Of a DNA stretch of 58,960 nucleotides, positions 26,666-35,843 are shown piece after piece. The stretch spans positions 1 through 58,960 of the forward strand of contig JAGIBJ010000049.1 of assembly GCA_017744415.1 (NCBI GenBank). The letters are read 5' to 3'. The first letter of the stretch is position 1, and the number at the start of each line of letters is the position of its first letter. The notes under the pieces were generated by a model. It did not search any database, was not told the origin of the DNA, and worked only from the letters and a program-made list of their open reading frames with translations. The position numbers were made by a program, and so were the translations under genes. Source of the stretch: Solirubrobacteraceae bacterium (GTDB taxonomy: Bacteria; Actinomycetota; Thermoleophilia; Solirubrobacterales; Solirubrobacteraceae).

Positions 26666-28663
26666 TCAGCTCCCGTGGTGGCAGTGGCCCGTGTGGCCCG
26701 ACGTGCTGCGCGGCATGTCGAGCGAGGGGTTGCCGTTGAAGAAGCCCGTCGGCTTGAGCTTGAACCCGATGTGGTGGGCCGGCATCACCGGCCAGTCCTC
26801 CATGCGCACGATGTGGTGGGCGCAGAACGTGTACCAGAGCACCACGTCGGTGTCGGCCGTGGGACGGTCCTGGGCCGTCCACTCGGGGATGCCCTGGCCG
26901 CCGGGGTGCTGGTAGGGAAAGTCGCCCGCGGGGTAGCGCTCGTCCTCGGCGTATGGCGTGACCCACACGGTCTTCTGGTTGAAGGCACCGCGCTTGGCGA
27001 AGTTGCCCTCGAGGTTCTGGAGCGGGAAGGCCGTCGCGCCGGGCTCGATCTTGTAGGCGGTCGGGCCGCCGACGAGGTTCTTGCGCTCGCTGCTCTCGAT
27101 CTTCCAGAACCGCGACGTGGACGGATCCACCACGCGCTCGCCGGCGAGCTCGGTGTCGAGCACCGTCGCCCTCGTCGTCCAGCCGTTGCCGTACGGATTG
27201 TCCGGATCGTCGAGCGCCAGCGGCACCGAGTCGACCTCCACGACGCGGTTGGCCGGCCCGTCGATCTCCGGGTCGATCCGCACGCAGAAGAAGTGCTGGT
27301 GGTGCGCGCCGAAGAGGCCGGGCGCGAGCTTCGCGCCGTACTTCGGATCGCCCTTGGCCGGGTCGTAGGCGCCCGTCGAGAGCACGCCCGAGAGCTTGGC
27401 CTCGAACTCGATCGTCCCATCGGTGTAGAGGTGCCAGAAGAAGCCGTACTCGTAGTTGCCGACGGTCGCGATCATCGAGACGACGAGCCGCCGCAGCCGC
27501 CGCACCTCCACCTCGCCGTTGCGGAAGTCGGTGTGCTTCCAGCCAAAGCCGTAGTCCTCCTCGTGCATGCAGATGGCGTTCGGGATCACCATCGGCTCGC
27601 CGTCCTGGTCATGGCAGACGCCGTCGAGGTAGGTGATGTCGCCGAGGCAGTCGCAGCCGAGCTCGAGCGGGTTGGCAAGCCAGCCGACTCCCACCTCGCC
27701 CATGTCGAACACGTTCTTGAAGTTCTGGGTCGGGCTCGGATCGGCGTACGGGATGAACATCTCTGCCAGCGAGATCCGGTGGAACATCGGCCGCAGCTCG
27801 GGGTCGGCCGGGTCGCCGTCCCAGTAGCCGACACGGTGCAGCACGATGCCCTCGCGCATCGTGAACCCGATGCGGAAGTCCCACTTCTGCCAGCGCACGT
27901 GGTGACCGTCGACGGTGAAGCTCGGACCCTCCGGCTGGGTGATCTCGATCGGTTTCACGTCGCGCCGCTGATCCCACACGCGCGTGACGTTGTTCGCGTC
28001 GCTGTTCATGAGCTCGGGCACGTAGTTGCCGCTCATCTCCGGGATCGGGACGATGCCGTGGTCCTCGACGACCACCTCGCCCGTGTCGAGGTTCATCACG
28101 CAGACGACGCCGTCGACGGGGCGCGCGTAGCCATGGGCACCCTCACGGTCCTTCACCCACGTGAGCGGCCGCGCGATGCGGCGGAGGCCGGGGTGGTCGT
28201 CCGGGCCCTGGTAGCTCGACGGCCACGGGTCGAGCATGCAAAGGTCGAAGTCGGTGATGCCGCGCTTGCGCATCGCCGCCTGCCAGTCCGGGTGGGCTTT
28301 GCAGGTGCTCTCGATGTATTCGAACTCCTCGCCGGTGAGCGCGGCCTGCACGCCCTCCTTCACCTCGTTGCTGAGGAGCGTGTCGTCGGTCAGCGAGACG
28401 ACCGCGACGTTCGTGCTGCGGTCCTCGATGTTGCGGTAGACGATGTGCGCCTCGCGCGGCACCTCGACGCCCGGCTCCCAGGCGCGGATCACGTCCTTCG
28501 CCGGCTCCTTGAGCGAGATGAAGGTCATACGGGCGGCGGGGCCGAGGCCCGTCTCGCGCCGCAGGATCGCGGTGGCGGCGACGAACTCCTCGCCCGTGAG
28601 CGGCTCGAGCGGGTGGAGCGTGGCGACCGGGGGATCGCTGAGCTCGGTCGGTGGGGGATTCAT
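26666..28663 (-). CDS. Copper-containing primary-amine oxidase
   Basis: A 665-residue enzyme converting a primary amine, O2 and water to aldehyde, ammonia and H2O2. The cofactor tyrosine lies in NYEY (Tyr about 404), which self-processes to topaquinone. Copper ligands are the HxH in AHHQHFF (about 455 and 457) and a His in PAHHIGF (about 630). The catalytic base Asp is in NVFDMGEVGVGW, followed by the CDCLGD region. Two small N-terminal domains precede it (LTGEEFVAATAIL). ATG 28663 is set by AGGAGG. No signal peptide is seen, so it is cytosolic. Neighbours are an amine/amino-acid permease and a GntR regulator. Confidence 0.96.
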   Translation of the reverse strand: MNPPPTELSDPPVATLHPLEPLTGEEFVAATAILRRETGLGPAARMTFISLKEPAKDVIRAWEPGVEVPREAHIVYRNIEDRSTNVAVVSLTDDTLLSNEVKEGVQAALTGEEFEYIESTCKAHPDWQAAMRKRGITDFDLCMLDPWPSSYQGPDDHPGLRRIARPLTWVKDREGAHGYARPVDGVVCVMNLDTGEVVVEDHGIVPIPEMSGNYVPELMNSDANNVTRVWDQRRDVKPIEITQPEGPSFTVDGHHVRWQKWDFRIGFTMREGIVLHRVGYWDGDPADPELRPMFHRISLAEMFIPYADPSPTQNFKNVFDMGEVGVGWLANPLELGCDCLGDITYLDGVCHDQDGEPMVIPNAICMHEEDYGFGWKHTDFRNGEVEVRRLRRLVVSMIATVGNYEYGFFWHLYTDGTIEFEAKLSGVLSTGAYDPAKGDPKYGAKLAPGLFGAHHQHFFCVRIDPEIDGPANRVVEVDSVPLALDDPDNPYGNGWTTRATVLDTELAGERVVDPSTSRFWKIESSERKNLVGGPTAYKIEPGATAFPLQNLEGNFAKRGAFNQKTVWVTPYAEDERYPAGDFPYQHPGGQGIPEWTAQDRPTADTDVVLWYTFCAHHIVRMEDWPVMPAHHIGFKLKPTGFFNGNPSLDMPRSTSGHTGHCHHGS

Positions 28664-28775
28664 GGTGGCCTCCTAGGGCGAGGTTCGTTCGGACGCAGAC
28701 CAGCGCAGCCGCGCAGCGGGCGTGATCCGTCGGTTCGGGATTCGTCAGGTACCCGGAGTCAGCCGGGCTGGCTGG

Positions 28776-28819
28776 TCACCGGCGAGGCGCGCTGGTCGCC
28801 GCGCGCCCCGCCGGTGACG
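28776..28819 (-). terminator. Hairpin downstream of the APC permease
   Basis: GTCACCGGCG (28776-28785) pairs with CGCCGGTGAC (28810-28819) and the inner GGCGCG (28787-28792) with CGCGCC (28803-28808). It starts seven bases after the permease stop, so permease transcripts may end or be attenuated here before the oxidase gene. Confidence 0.5.
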
Positions 28820-28825
28820 CAGGAC

Positions 28826-30397
28826 TCAGGCGCTTGCGTGGCGAGTGCCGTGCAGCGGCTCCTCGATCATCGGCTCATCAGCCTCGAAGGCGCCGATCTG
28901 GCCGTAGGCATCGGGCTTGTTCATCCGCAGGTAGGCCGCGTACGCCATGCCCCCGAGGAACATGATCGCCACGATCCACGGGAAGAGCTTGATGAAGCCC
29001 GCGTCGGCCGCGCCGCCAAGGCCACCGCGGTTGGCGACCAGCAGATACATCGCGCCGATCTGGCCGACGCCGCCGAGCAGCGGAGCGATGAGCGTCTTCC
29101 AGGGATGGAAGCCGTCCTTGGCCTCGTCGCTCAGGAAGTAGGCGATCACCGCGAACGAGCAGACGGCCTGCACGCCGAGGATCCCGAGCACGCCCATGAG
29201 CGGCGTCCACGTCGCGAGTTTGAGGAGGGAATCGAGGGTCGAGGGGTAGGAGATGGTGAACGCGCCGATCCAGAGCGCAACGATCACGGTCACCGCGAGC
29301 GCGGCGTTCACTGGGCTGTGGTGCTTCTCGTGCGTCTTGCTGAACGCCGCCGGCAGGATGCCCTCACGCGAGAGCGAGAAGATGTAGCGGGCGCCCGTGT
29401 TGAAGAACGCCATCGAGCACGCGAACGAGCTGGTGATCATCAGCAGCTCGAACATGAACTTGAGCCAGCCGCCGCCGAAGTGGTCGGCGAGCGGGTACCA
29501 CGCGGAGTCGTACTTGCCCGCGAACTGATCGGCGACGGCCTGGGCGGCGCCCATCTTGCCCCAGCCCGAGACGAACACGAGGCTCATCAGGATGTAGAAG
29601 AGCCCGAGCCCGATCACCGAGCCGTACGTCGCGACCTTGGCGATGCGCTTGGGGTCCTTGGACTCCTCGGCGTAGTTCGGGGCCATCTCGAACCCGACCC
29701 AGCTCCAGAAGGCGCCGAAGAGGGCAATGCCGACCGCCGCAGACCCGAACACCTGGATCGCCGAGTCGTTGTCGAACAGCGCGGCCGGGCTCAGGCCCGA
29801 GAGCACGACGCCATCGGGGCCGCCGCCCGCGAAGAGCACGCAGATGCCCAGGATCGTCAGCGAGAGCACTTCGGCGACGAGCGCGGTGCCGAGCACCTTC
29901 GCCGTGAGCTCGATGTCGAAGAAGGCGAACGCCGCCATGATCGCGAGGCCGAGGAACGAATAGACGTAGCCCGGGAGGTCGATCCCGAACCAGGCATTGA
30001 TCGATGTCGACGCGAAGTAACCGAGGGCACCTGCGACTCCGGCGGCGAAGATGATGTAACAGAAGCCGATCAGCAGCCCTGACGCGAGGCCTGGAACCCG
30101 CCCGAGCCCGCGTGTGATGAAGGTGTAGAACCCGCCGATCGAGCTCACCCGCCGGCTCATCTCGATGTAGCCGACGCTGAAGATCGTCAGCACGATCGTC
30201 GCGATCAGGAACGCTGCGGGGGCCGCATACCCGGATCCGAGCACGGTGACGGGCACGTTGAACACCATCGCCGCGAGCGGGGCCGCACCGGTGACGATCA
30301 GGAACAGCACCTGGATCGGACCCAGCGCACCAGCTTGGAGCTTGCCCGGTTCGGCGGTCGTCGGTGGAGCAGCGGAGGCGTCGGCGACGGAACTCAT
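28826..30397 (-). CDS. APC-superfamily amino acid/amine permease
   Basis: A 523-residue permease with about 12 helices. APC marks are LGPIQVLFLIVTGAAPLAAM, YIEMSRRVSSIGGFYTFITRGLG, and FWSWVGFEMAPNYAEESKDPKR in the middle. The position directly upstream of the amine oxidase indicates import of its amine substrate, which is inference. ATG 30397 (MSSVADAS) has GAGG seven bases upstream. The cytoplasmic C-terminus is acidic. Confidence 0.92.
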   Translation of the reverse strand: MSSVADASAAPPTTAEPGKLQAGALGPIQVLFLIVTGAAPLAAMVFNVPVTVLGSGYAAPAAFLIATIVLTIFSVGYIEMSRRVSSIGGFYTFITRGLGRVPGLASGLLIGFCYIIFAAGVAGALGYFASTSINAWFGIDLPGYVYSFLGLAIMAAFAFFDIELTAKVLGTALVAEVLSLTILGICVLFAGGGPDGVVLSGLSPAALFDNDSAIQVFGSAAVGIALFGAFWSWVGFEMAPNYAEESKDPKRIAKVATYGSVIGLGLFYILMSLVFVSGWGKMGAAQAVADQFAGKYDSAWYPLADHFGGGWLKFMFELLMITSSFACSMAFFNTGARYIFSLSREGILPAAFSKTHEKHHSPVNAALAVTVIVALWIGAFTISYPSTLDSLLKLATWTPLMGVLGILGVQAVCSFAVIAYFLSDEAKDGFHPWKTLIAPLLGGVGQIGAMYLLVANRGGLGGAADAGFIKLFPWIVAIMFLGGMAYAAYLRMNKPDAYGQIGAFEADEPMIEEPLHGTRHASA

Positions 30398-30555
30398 GGG
30401 CAAACCTCGAGGGGGTGGGGGTACATGGCCGCGGGGAGTGCGGCCTGGCTGCGCCGCAGTGTGCGGGTCAGGCACGCCTCCTCCACATGGCCCGCTGGAC
30501 AAAGACCCAGGCACCGATCCGGCCCTTCGGCCTAATGGCCTCACTTGAAGTCCAT

Positions 30556-30575
30556 TTCTCGGGATAGCCCGAGAA
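30556..30575. promoter_or_regulatory. Perfect inverted repeat upstream of permease gene
   Basis: TTCTCGGG (30556-30563) and CCCGAGAA (30568-30575) are exact inverted repeats around ATAG, 158 bp upstream of the permease start and 82 bp beyond the GntR stop. It could be the GntR operator or the terminator of the regulator gene. The 14-mer TTGCCGTATCGCCG, also found near 11810, lies 10 bp away. Confidence 0.4.
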
Positions 30576-30656
30576 CTGGGGCGGTTTGCCGTATCGCCGA
30601 ACGAAAACGTGCGGTTGCCGCCGGGCCGACGCGTGATGCCGGCGGTATGGCGAGCG

Positions 30657-31445
30657 TCAGCTGCCGGAGAGGTCGGCCAGCATCCGCTGGACGTTCTCGG
30701 CCGTCCATGCGGTGTGCGCGCGCATCGCCTGCTCGGCCGCCGCGCCGTCCCCGGCGACGAGCGCATCGAGGATCGCGTCGTGCTCCACGGCCGTGCGTCG
30801 CTGCCACACCGGATCCGCCGGGCGGGCCAGGAGTGCGTCGTTGAGCACGAGCCGGATCTGCACGACGGCCTCGTGGATGAACACGTTGTGGGAGGCGGCG
30901 GCGATCGCGAGGTGGAAGGCGTTGTCACGCGCGGTGAAGGTCGCGTCGTCCTCGACGGTGGCGGCACTCTCGGCCGCCTCGCGGATCACGGTGAGGTCGT
31001 CGTCCGTGCGGTGGGCGGCGGCGAGCGCGGCGGCGTGCGGCTCGACGATGTCGCGGAAGGCCACGGCCTGCTGGATCGCCGGCGCGTTGCGGCGCAGGCG
31101 GGCGACGAGGTAGTCGCGGGCGAGTTCGTCGTCGTGGAGCGAGAGCACGAACGTGCCACCGTGCCGGCCGCGGCGGGTGACGACGAGCCGCTCGGCCTCG
31201 AGCATCCGGATCGCGGCCTGTACCGTCGCGCGGCCGACCCCGAACTCCTCGGCCATCTCGCGGTCCGACGGCAGCGACTCGCCGGCGCGCACGAGCCGCA
31301 GCCCGATGCGGCGGCGGATCTCCTCGGCGACGTGCTCGTGCGCCCGGCGGGGGCGCGGGCGATCCATTGCCCCGAGAAGGTCGAGCCCCGTGGGGGTGGG
31401 TCGGGCGGGCGACTGGCCCGGCTGGTGATGCCCGGCCGTGGTCAT
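30657..31445 (-). CDS. GntR-family (FadR/FCD) transcriptional regulator
   Basis: A 262-residue regulator. The winged helix reads HVAEEIRRRIGLRLVRAGESLPSDREMAEEFGVGRATVQAAIRMLEAERLV (about 38-90), and the C-terminal FCD domain has conserved Asp/His positions around FRDIVEPHAAALAA, NAFHLAIAAASHN and EHDAILDALVAGD that usually hold a metal and small carboxylate. It lies just upstream of the permease and oxidase on the same strand and is the likely regulator of amine uptake and oxidation. ATG 31445 or the internal ATG at MDRPRP may start it. Confidence 0.92.
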   Translation of the reverse strand: MTTAGHHQPGQSPARPTPTGLDLLGAMDRPRPRRAHEHVAEEIRRRIGLRLVRAGESLPSDREMAEEFGVGRATVQAAIRMLEAERLVVTRRGRHGGTFVLSLHDDELARDYLVARLRRNAPAIQQAVAFRDIVEPHAAALAAAHRTDDDLTVIREAAESAATVEDDATFTARDNAFHLAIAAASHNVFIHEAVVQIRLVLNDALLARPADPVWQRRTAVEHDAILDALVAGDGAAAEQAMRAHTAWTAENVQRMLADLSGS

Positions 31446-31523
31446 GCGTCGAACGGTACGCCTCCGCGCGGGGTCGTGCCAGCCACCGGCGACCGATGCA
31501 CCTGCAGCCGCATTGGAATGGCC

Positions 31524-32408
31524 TCAGAGGTCGAGTCGGCGCAGCCGCCACGTCGCGGCACTCACGAGGAGCACGAGCTCGGCGACCGTGAGGAGCACGA
31601 GGTCGCTGCCGAACTCGCGCTGGGTTCCGAACGGCCCGAGTTGGATCACCAGCCCGGCGAGCCCTGCGACGCCGGCGGTGAGCGAGCCGAGGGCGCCCTC
31701 ATAGAGCACGTTGAAGCCGAGGACGTGCGACACCAGGTCGGCGCGAGCGGCCACCGTCGGCGAATCCGTGCTCTCGCCGATCTGCCGCACGAGGCTCGAG
31801 AAGAAGCCGATCGAGATGAGCATCGTCGTCGCCATGCCGGTGGCCGCGGTGCCGAAGACGGTCGAGAGCAGCACGCCGAATCCCGCAACCACCGCGAGGG
31901 CGGCGGTGAGGGCGAGGATCACGGCCGGGAGGTTGCCCGGCGGCGTGCCGCCGGCGGCGCTCGTGAGCAGGCTCGCGCCGCTGATCACGACGGCGCAGTA
32001 GACGAACCCGGCGAACGTGGCGGCGACGACGCGCCCGGTGACGACGGCGCTGCGCGCGATCGGGCGCACGAGCATCGATTGCAGGAGGCCGAGCTCCGCC
32101 TCGCCCTTCACGGTGCTCATCGTCGTGAAGACGGCGAGCACCGACGCGAGCGAGAACGTCGCGAACACGGCGATCCCCAGCAGGATGAACCCGACGCCGC
32201 GCTTCGTGTCCTCCTCGCGGATGTTCGCGCCGACGCGATCCGTCACCGACGGCAGGATCTCGAACACGCCCCAGCCGTAGAGCACGAGGAAGCCGACGGT
32301 GAGCACGCTGACGACGAGCAGCGAGCGGCGATGGCGCAGCTCGGCGAGCGCCATCGAGGCGACGAGCACCACGTCGCGCGGCCAGGTCTTGAGGGCGGCC
32401 ACGGTCAT
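31524..32408 (-). CDS. ABC-2 type transporter permease
   Basis: A 294-residue permease with about six helices: SLLVVSVLTVGFLVLYG, LGIAVFATFSLASVLAVFTTMSTVKGEAELGLLQSML (the ABC-2 segment with RPIARSAVVTGR) and a C-terminal helix before WRLRRLDL. The layout matches NosY-like or Cu-processing permeases. The start overlaps the ATPase stop by four bases, so both form one exporter. Substrate unknown. Confidence 0.9.
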   Translation of the reverse strand: MTVAALKTWPRDVVLVASMALAELRHRRSLLVVSVLTVGFLVLYGWGVFEILPSVTDRVGANIREEDTKRGVGFILLGIAVFATFSLASVLAVFTTMSTVKGEAELGLLQSMLVRPIARSAVVTGRVVAATFAGFVYCAVVISGASLLTSAAGGTPPGNLPAVILALTAALAVVAGFGVLLSTVFGTAATGMATTMLISIGFFSSLVRQIGESTDSPTVAARADLVSHVLGFNVLYEGALGSLTAGVAGLAGLVIQLGPFGTQREFGSDLVLLTVAELVLLVSAATWRLRRLDL

Positions 32409-33313
32409 CGGTCGCCTCCGGCCGGAGCCGCGGGCGGCCGGCCGTCGCCTCCGTGCTCCTCGACGGCGCGCAGGTAGGCCTCCTCGAGCGTGCCGCGGAG
32501 CTCGCGCACGCCGTAGACCTGTTCGCCGGCGGCGACGAGCCTCGCGACCTCGGCGGGGAGATCCTCGCGGCGCAGCTCGGGGCGGCGGACGATGCCGCTT
32601 GCCAGGTCGAACTCGGCGCCGCCGGTGCCGGCGAGCTCAGTGGGACGACCCTCGATGATCAGGCGCCCGCGGGCGATGATGGCAACGCGGTCGGCCACCT
32701 GCTCCACCTCCGGCAGCAGGTGGGAGGAGAGCAGCACCGACTGCCCGCGATCGCGGAGCTCCTTCAGCACCTCCCGCACGTGGGCGCGGCCGACGGGATC
32801 GAGGGCGCTGGTGGGCTCGTCGAGCAGGACGAGCGGCGGGCGGCCGACGAGCGCCTGGGCGAGGCCGAGGCGTTGCTGCATGCCCTTCGACATCGACGCG
32901 ACCTTCACCTCGGCCGCATCGCCGAGGCCAACGAGCTCGAGGAGCTCGCCGCGCTCACTGGCGCCGCCGTCCGCGCCGGCCAGGCGCTGGTGCGTGCGCA
33001 GGAGGCCGTCGGCGGTGGCCCACGGCGGATACCGGAACAGCTCGGCGAGGTAGCCGAGCCGGGCCTGCGCGGCGCGCGAACCGACGGGGTGACCGTCGAG
33101 CAGGGCGCTGCCGGCGGTGGGCCGCACGAGCCCGCAGACGATCTTCGCGAACGTTGATTTGCCCGCACCGTTGGGGCCGAGCAGGCCGACGATCTCGCCG
33201 CGGCCGATGCTCAGGCTCACCCCGCCGAGCGCGTCGCCGCGGCCTTTGCGCTGCGCGCCGCGGTAGCGCTTGCGCAGCTCCTGGGCAACGAGCACGGAAT
33301 CCACGACGCGCAC
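32405..33313 (-). CDS. ABC transporter ATP-binding protein
   Basis: A 302-residue ATPase. Walker A GPNGAGKST, Q-loop region GYLAELFRYPP, signature variant MSKGMQQRLGLAQAL (the usual LSGGQ is MSKGM, typical for the CcmA/NatA group), Walker B LVLLDEPTSALDP and the switch His in LSSHLLPEVEQ are all present. It powers the permease encoded immediately downstream. GTG 33313 is the longest start; internal GTGs a few codons later are equally possible. Confidence 0.93.
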   Translation of the reverse strand: MRVVDSVLVAQELRKRYRGAQRKGRGDALGGVSLSIGRGEIVGLLGPNGAGKSTFAKIVCGLVRPTAGSALLDGHPVGSRAAQARLGYLAELFRYPPWATADGLLRTHQRLAGADGGASERGELLELVGLGDAAEVKVASMSKGMQQRLGLAQALVGRPPLVLLDEPTSALDPVGRAHVREVLKELRDRGQSVLLSSHLLPEVEQVADRVAIIARGRLIIEGRPTELAGTGGAEFDLASGIVRRPELRREDLPAEVARLVAAGEQVYGVRELRGTLEEAYLRAVEEHGGDGRPPAAPAGGDR

Positions 33314-33389
33314 TCTCGCACGTCGGGCTCCGGCCCGGAGCTGGTTCGTGGCGCGCCGGGCCTCGCAGCCCCGACGCGCCGCGCGCCAC

Positions 33390-34340
33390 CTACTTCTTGA
33401 CGTTGGCCGAGAGGGCCTTGAAGCCGCCGCCCTTGATGGAGAGCTTCACCTTCTTGCCGTGCTTCTTGATCTTCACGATGCCGTTGATGTGGCAGTAGGA
33501 GCCGTGCACGCCGACCTTGAGGCTGCCCTTGCCGATCGTCTTCTTGCCGTCCTTCACCGTGGCCTTGGCGGTCGCGCGGCAGGTGTCGCCGGTCTTGAGG
33601 ACCATGCGATCGACCACGAGCCGCTTGGCGCCGAGGCGGAAGGCCTTCTTGGCGGCGACAGCGAGGCAGCCGTTGGCGGTCGAGCCGGGGACGGTCGGGC
33701 AGGCGTCGGCAACGTCCGGGACGCCGTCCTTGTCGCCGTCCGGCTTGTCGGTGAGCACCACGACCTGGGCGGCGAGGCTCGGGCCGTTCGCGACGGCGTC
33801 GTCACCGAGCAGCTCCTCGGCGGTGGCGCCCTGCATCTGGATCGACACGCGGGCGCAGTCCCACTTGAGCTTCTTCAGCGCGGAGGACGACGGCGTGGTG
33901 ATCTTGAGCGACTTGCCCGAGAGCGAGGGCGAGAGCGCGGCGGGGGCGCCGCCGCTGCTCGCGATGAGCACGGCCTGCGGCTTGCCTTCGGCGTCGATCG
34001 CACCGACGAGCGCGGCGGCGCTCTCCGACGCGTCGTTGATGTCGCAGTCGTTCTCGCTGGACCCGAGGGCGACGGCGAACGTCGAGCCGGGAGCCGGGGC
34101 GGCCGCGAACGCGACGGTTGCCGTGACGGCGCCGGTGCTCGTGTTCTGGGCGATCGTCGCGCCCGTGATGTCGAGCGTGGTCGGGCCCTTCTGATCATTG
34201 ACCGGGTCGGTGATCTTCAGCGACGAGGTCGCCGCTGAAGCCGGTGCAGCCGAGATCAGGAGCGCTGCGGCGCCGAGCGTGAGCAAGTGGCGCCGGCGAG
34301 GCCGGTGGACGGTAGGGACATGGGACGGAGACACATACAC
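33390..34340 (-). CDS. Secreted protein with a type 3 thrombospondin-like calcium repeat
   Basis: A 316-residue exported protein: Arg-rich start, hydrophobic segment LLTLGAAALLISAAPASA and cleavage near residue 37. The middle holds DKDGVPDVADACPTVPGSTANGC, an Asp-rich loop like thrombospondin type 3 calcium-binding repeats. The C-terminus is Lys-rich (KKHGKKVKLSIKGG). There are eight or so Cys, suiting an extracytoplasmic site. Role unknown; surface adhesion or structural function is a guess. GAAAGGTG lies just before the ATG at 34340. Confidence 0.75.
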   Translation of the reverse strand: MYVSPSHVPTVHRPRRRHLLTLGAAALLISAAPASAATSSLKITDPVNDQKGPTTLDITGATIAQNTSTGAVTATVAFAAAPAPGSTFAVALGSSENDCDINDASESAAALVGAIDAEGKPQAVLIASSGGAPAALSPSLSGKSLKITTPSSSALKKLKWDCARVSIQMQGATAEELLGDDAVANGPSLAAQVVVLTDKPDGDKDGVPDVADACPTVPGSTANGCLAVAAKKAFRLGAKRLVVDRMVLKTGDTCRATAKATVKDGKKTIGKGSLKVGVHGSYCHINGIVKIKKHGKKVKLSIKGGGFKALSANVKK

Positions 34341-34481
34341 ACCTTTCCAAACTCGGAGGCTCTGTGCGAGCGGTCACGTTGCGCCTGGCGCCGGTGCGTC
34401 GGGAACGACACGTCGGTGCGGCGTGGTCGACAGTGGTCGAGTCGCGCCCGGTTCGGGGCGCCGAGCGGTAGCGTTCGCGGC

Positions 34482-35843
34482 GTGTCGTACCCGCAGCCGG
34501 ATCCCGCAGGCGACGAGCCGCTCGCCCGCGAGGCAACCGCCCTGCTGCAGTCGCTCGTCCGCGCGCGCACCGTCAACCCGCCCGGTGACGAGGCCGTCGT
34601 GCAACAGGCCCTGGCCCACCATCTGCAGCAGGCCGGATTCCATGTGCAGCTGCTCGAAGCCGTCCCCGGGCGTCCCAACCTGATCGCTGAACTCGGCACG
34701 CCCGATCACCACCATCCGGGTGAGCCGGTCGACGGCAAGATCCTGACGCTCCTCTCCCACGTCGACACCGTGCTCGCCGACGCCGGCGACTGGCGACGCG
34801 ACCCGTGGGGCGCGGAGGTCGTCGACGGCGAGCTCTGGGGGCGCGGCGCGATCGACATGAAGTCGCAGACCGCCGCGGAGATCGCCGCCGGCGTCGGCCT
34901 GGCCCGCAAGGGTTGGCGCCCCCGCTCAGGCCTGCTCCGCATCATCGTGTGCGTCGACGAGGAGGTCGGCGGCACGCTCGGTGCCCGCTGGCTCTGCGAG
35001 CAGCACCCGGCGCTCGTGCGCTCCGACTACGTGATCAACGAGGGCGGCGGCGCGCAGCTGCACGTCGGCGACTCCCGCCACTATTCGATCGGCGTCGGCG
35101 AGAAGGGCGTCTGCCGGTTCGCCGTGCGGGCGCGCGGCCGGGCGGCGCACGCGTCCACTCCAGGCGTCGGCGACAACGCCTTGCTCCATCTCGTCCCCGT
35201 GCTCGAGCGCCTCCGCGACTCCGAGCTCCCGATCGACCTCACCGATGCGCCCCGCCGGCTGCTCGAGGGTCTCGGGCTCCTCACCCCCGAACGCTCAGCT
35301 GACGATGCTGTGCTGCTCCTCCGGGAGCGCGCGCCATCGCTCGCACCGCTGATCGAGCCGATGCTGCGCGTCACCGCCGTGCCGACGATGGCGAGCGCCT
35401 CGAGCAAGATCAACGTGATCCCGGCGAGCGCCGAGCTGCGCGTCGACTGCCGCATCCCGCCGGGCATGACCGTCGACGTCGCCCGCGAGCGGGTCGCGTC
35501 GCTGCTCGAGGGACTCGATGTCGAGGTCGAGTTCACCGAGACGATCCCTGGCAACGGCTCGCCGCCGAGCGGCCCGGTGTACGAGGCGATCGACGCGTGG
35601 CTCGGCGCGAACGACCCTGACGCCGGAGCGAGCGTGCCGACCATCCTCCCGGGCTTCACCGACTCCCGCTGGTTCCGCGCGACGTTCCCGGACTGCCAGG
35701 CCTACGGCTTCTTCCCCCATCGCCACATGCCGCTCACGCAGACCTACCCGTTGATGCACGCCGCCGACGAGCGCATCGACCTGCGCGACCTGCACTTCGC
35801 CACGCGCGCCTACCGCGACCTGATCCGCACGCTGCTCGGCTGA
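34482..35843 (+). CDS. M20 family metallopeptidase
   Basis: A 453-residue hydrolase of the ArgE/DapE/ACY1 group. Zinc-site elements are SHVDTVLA (His and Asp), GRGAIDMKS (bridging Asp), VDEEVGG (catalytic Glu and ligand Glu) and a C-terminal HRHMPLTQ. A dimerisation domain lies between, with AHASTPGVGDNAL and KINVIPASAELRVDCRIP. GTG 34482 (VSYPQPDP) is chosen because the conserved part starts just after; the frame is open to 34287. Substrate is an N-acyl amino acid or peptide by family, not resolved here. Confidence 0.9.
   Translation: MSYPQPDPAGDEPLAREATALLQSLVRARTVNPPGDEAVVQQALAHHLQQAGFHVQLLEAVPGRPNLIAELGTPDHHHPGEPVDGKILTLLSHVDTVLADAGDWRRDPWGAEVVDGELWGRGAIDMKSQTAAEIAAGVGLARKGWRPRSGLLRIIVCVDEEVGGTLGARWLCEQHPALVRSDYVINEGGGAQLHVGDSRHYSIGVGEKGVCRFAVRARGRAAHASTPGVGDNALLHLVPVLERLRDSELPIDLTDAPRRLLEGLGLLTPERSADDAVLLLRERAPSLAPLIEPMLRVTAVPTMASASSKINVIPASAELRVDCRIPPGMTVDVARERVASLLEGLDVEVEFTETIPGNGSPPSGPVYEAIDAWLGANDPDAGASVPTILPGFTDSRWFRATFPDCQAYGFFPHRHMPLTQTYPLMHAADERIDLRDLHFATRAYRDLIRTLLG

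Noticed and set aside
26603..30082. 1159-codon plus-strand ORF
   Set aside because: It runs antisense to the amine oxidase and permease, which have strong family motifs; translation is compositionally abnormal.
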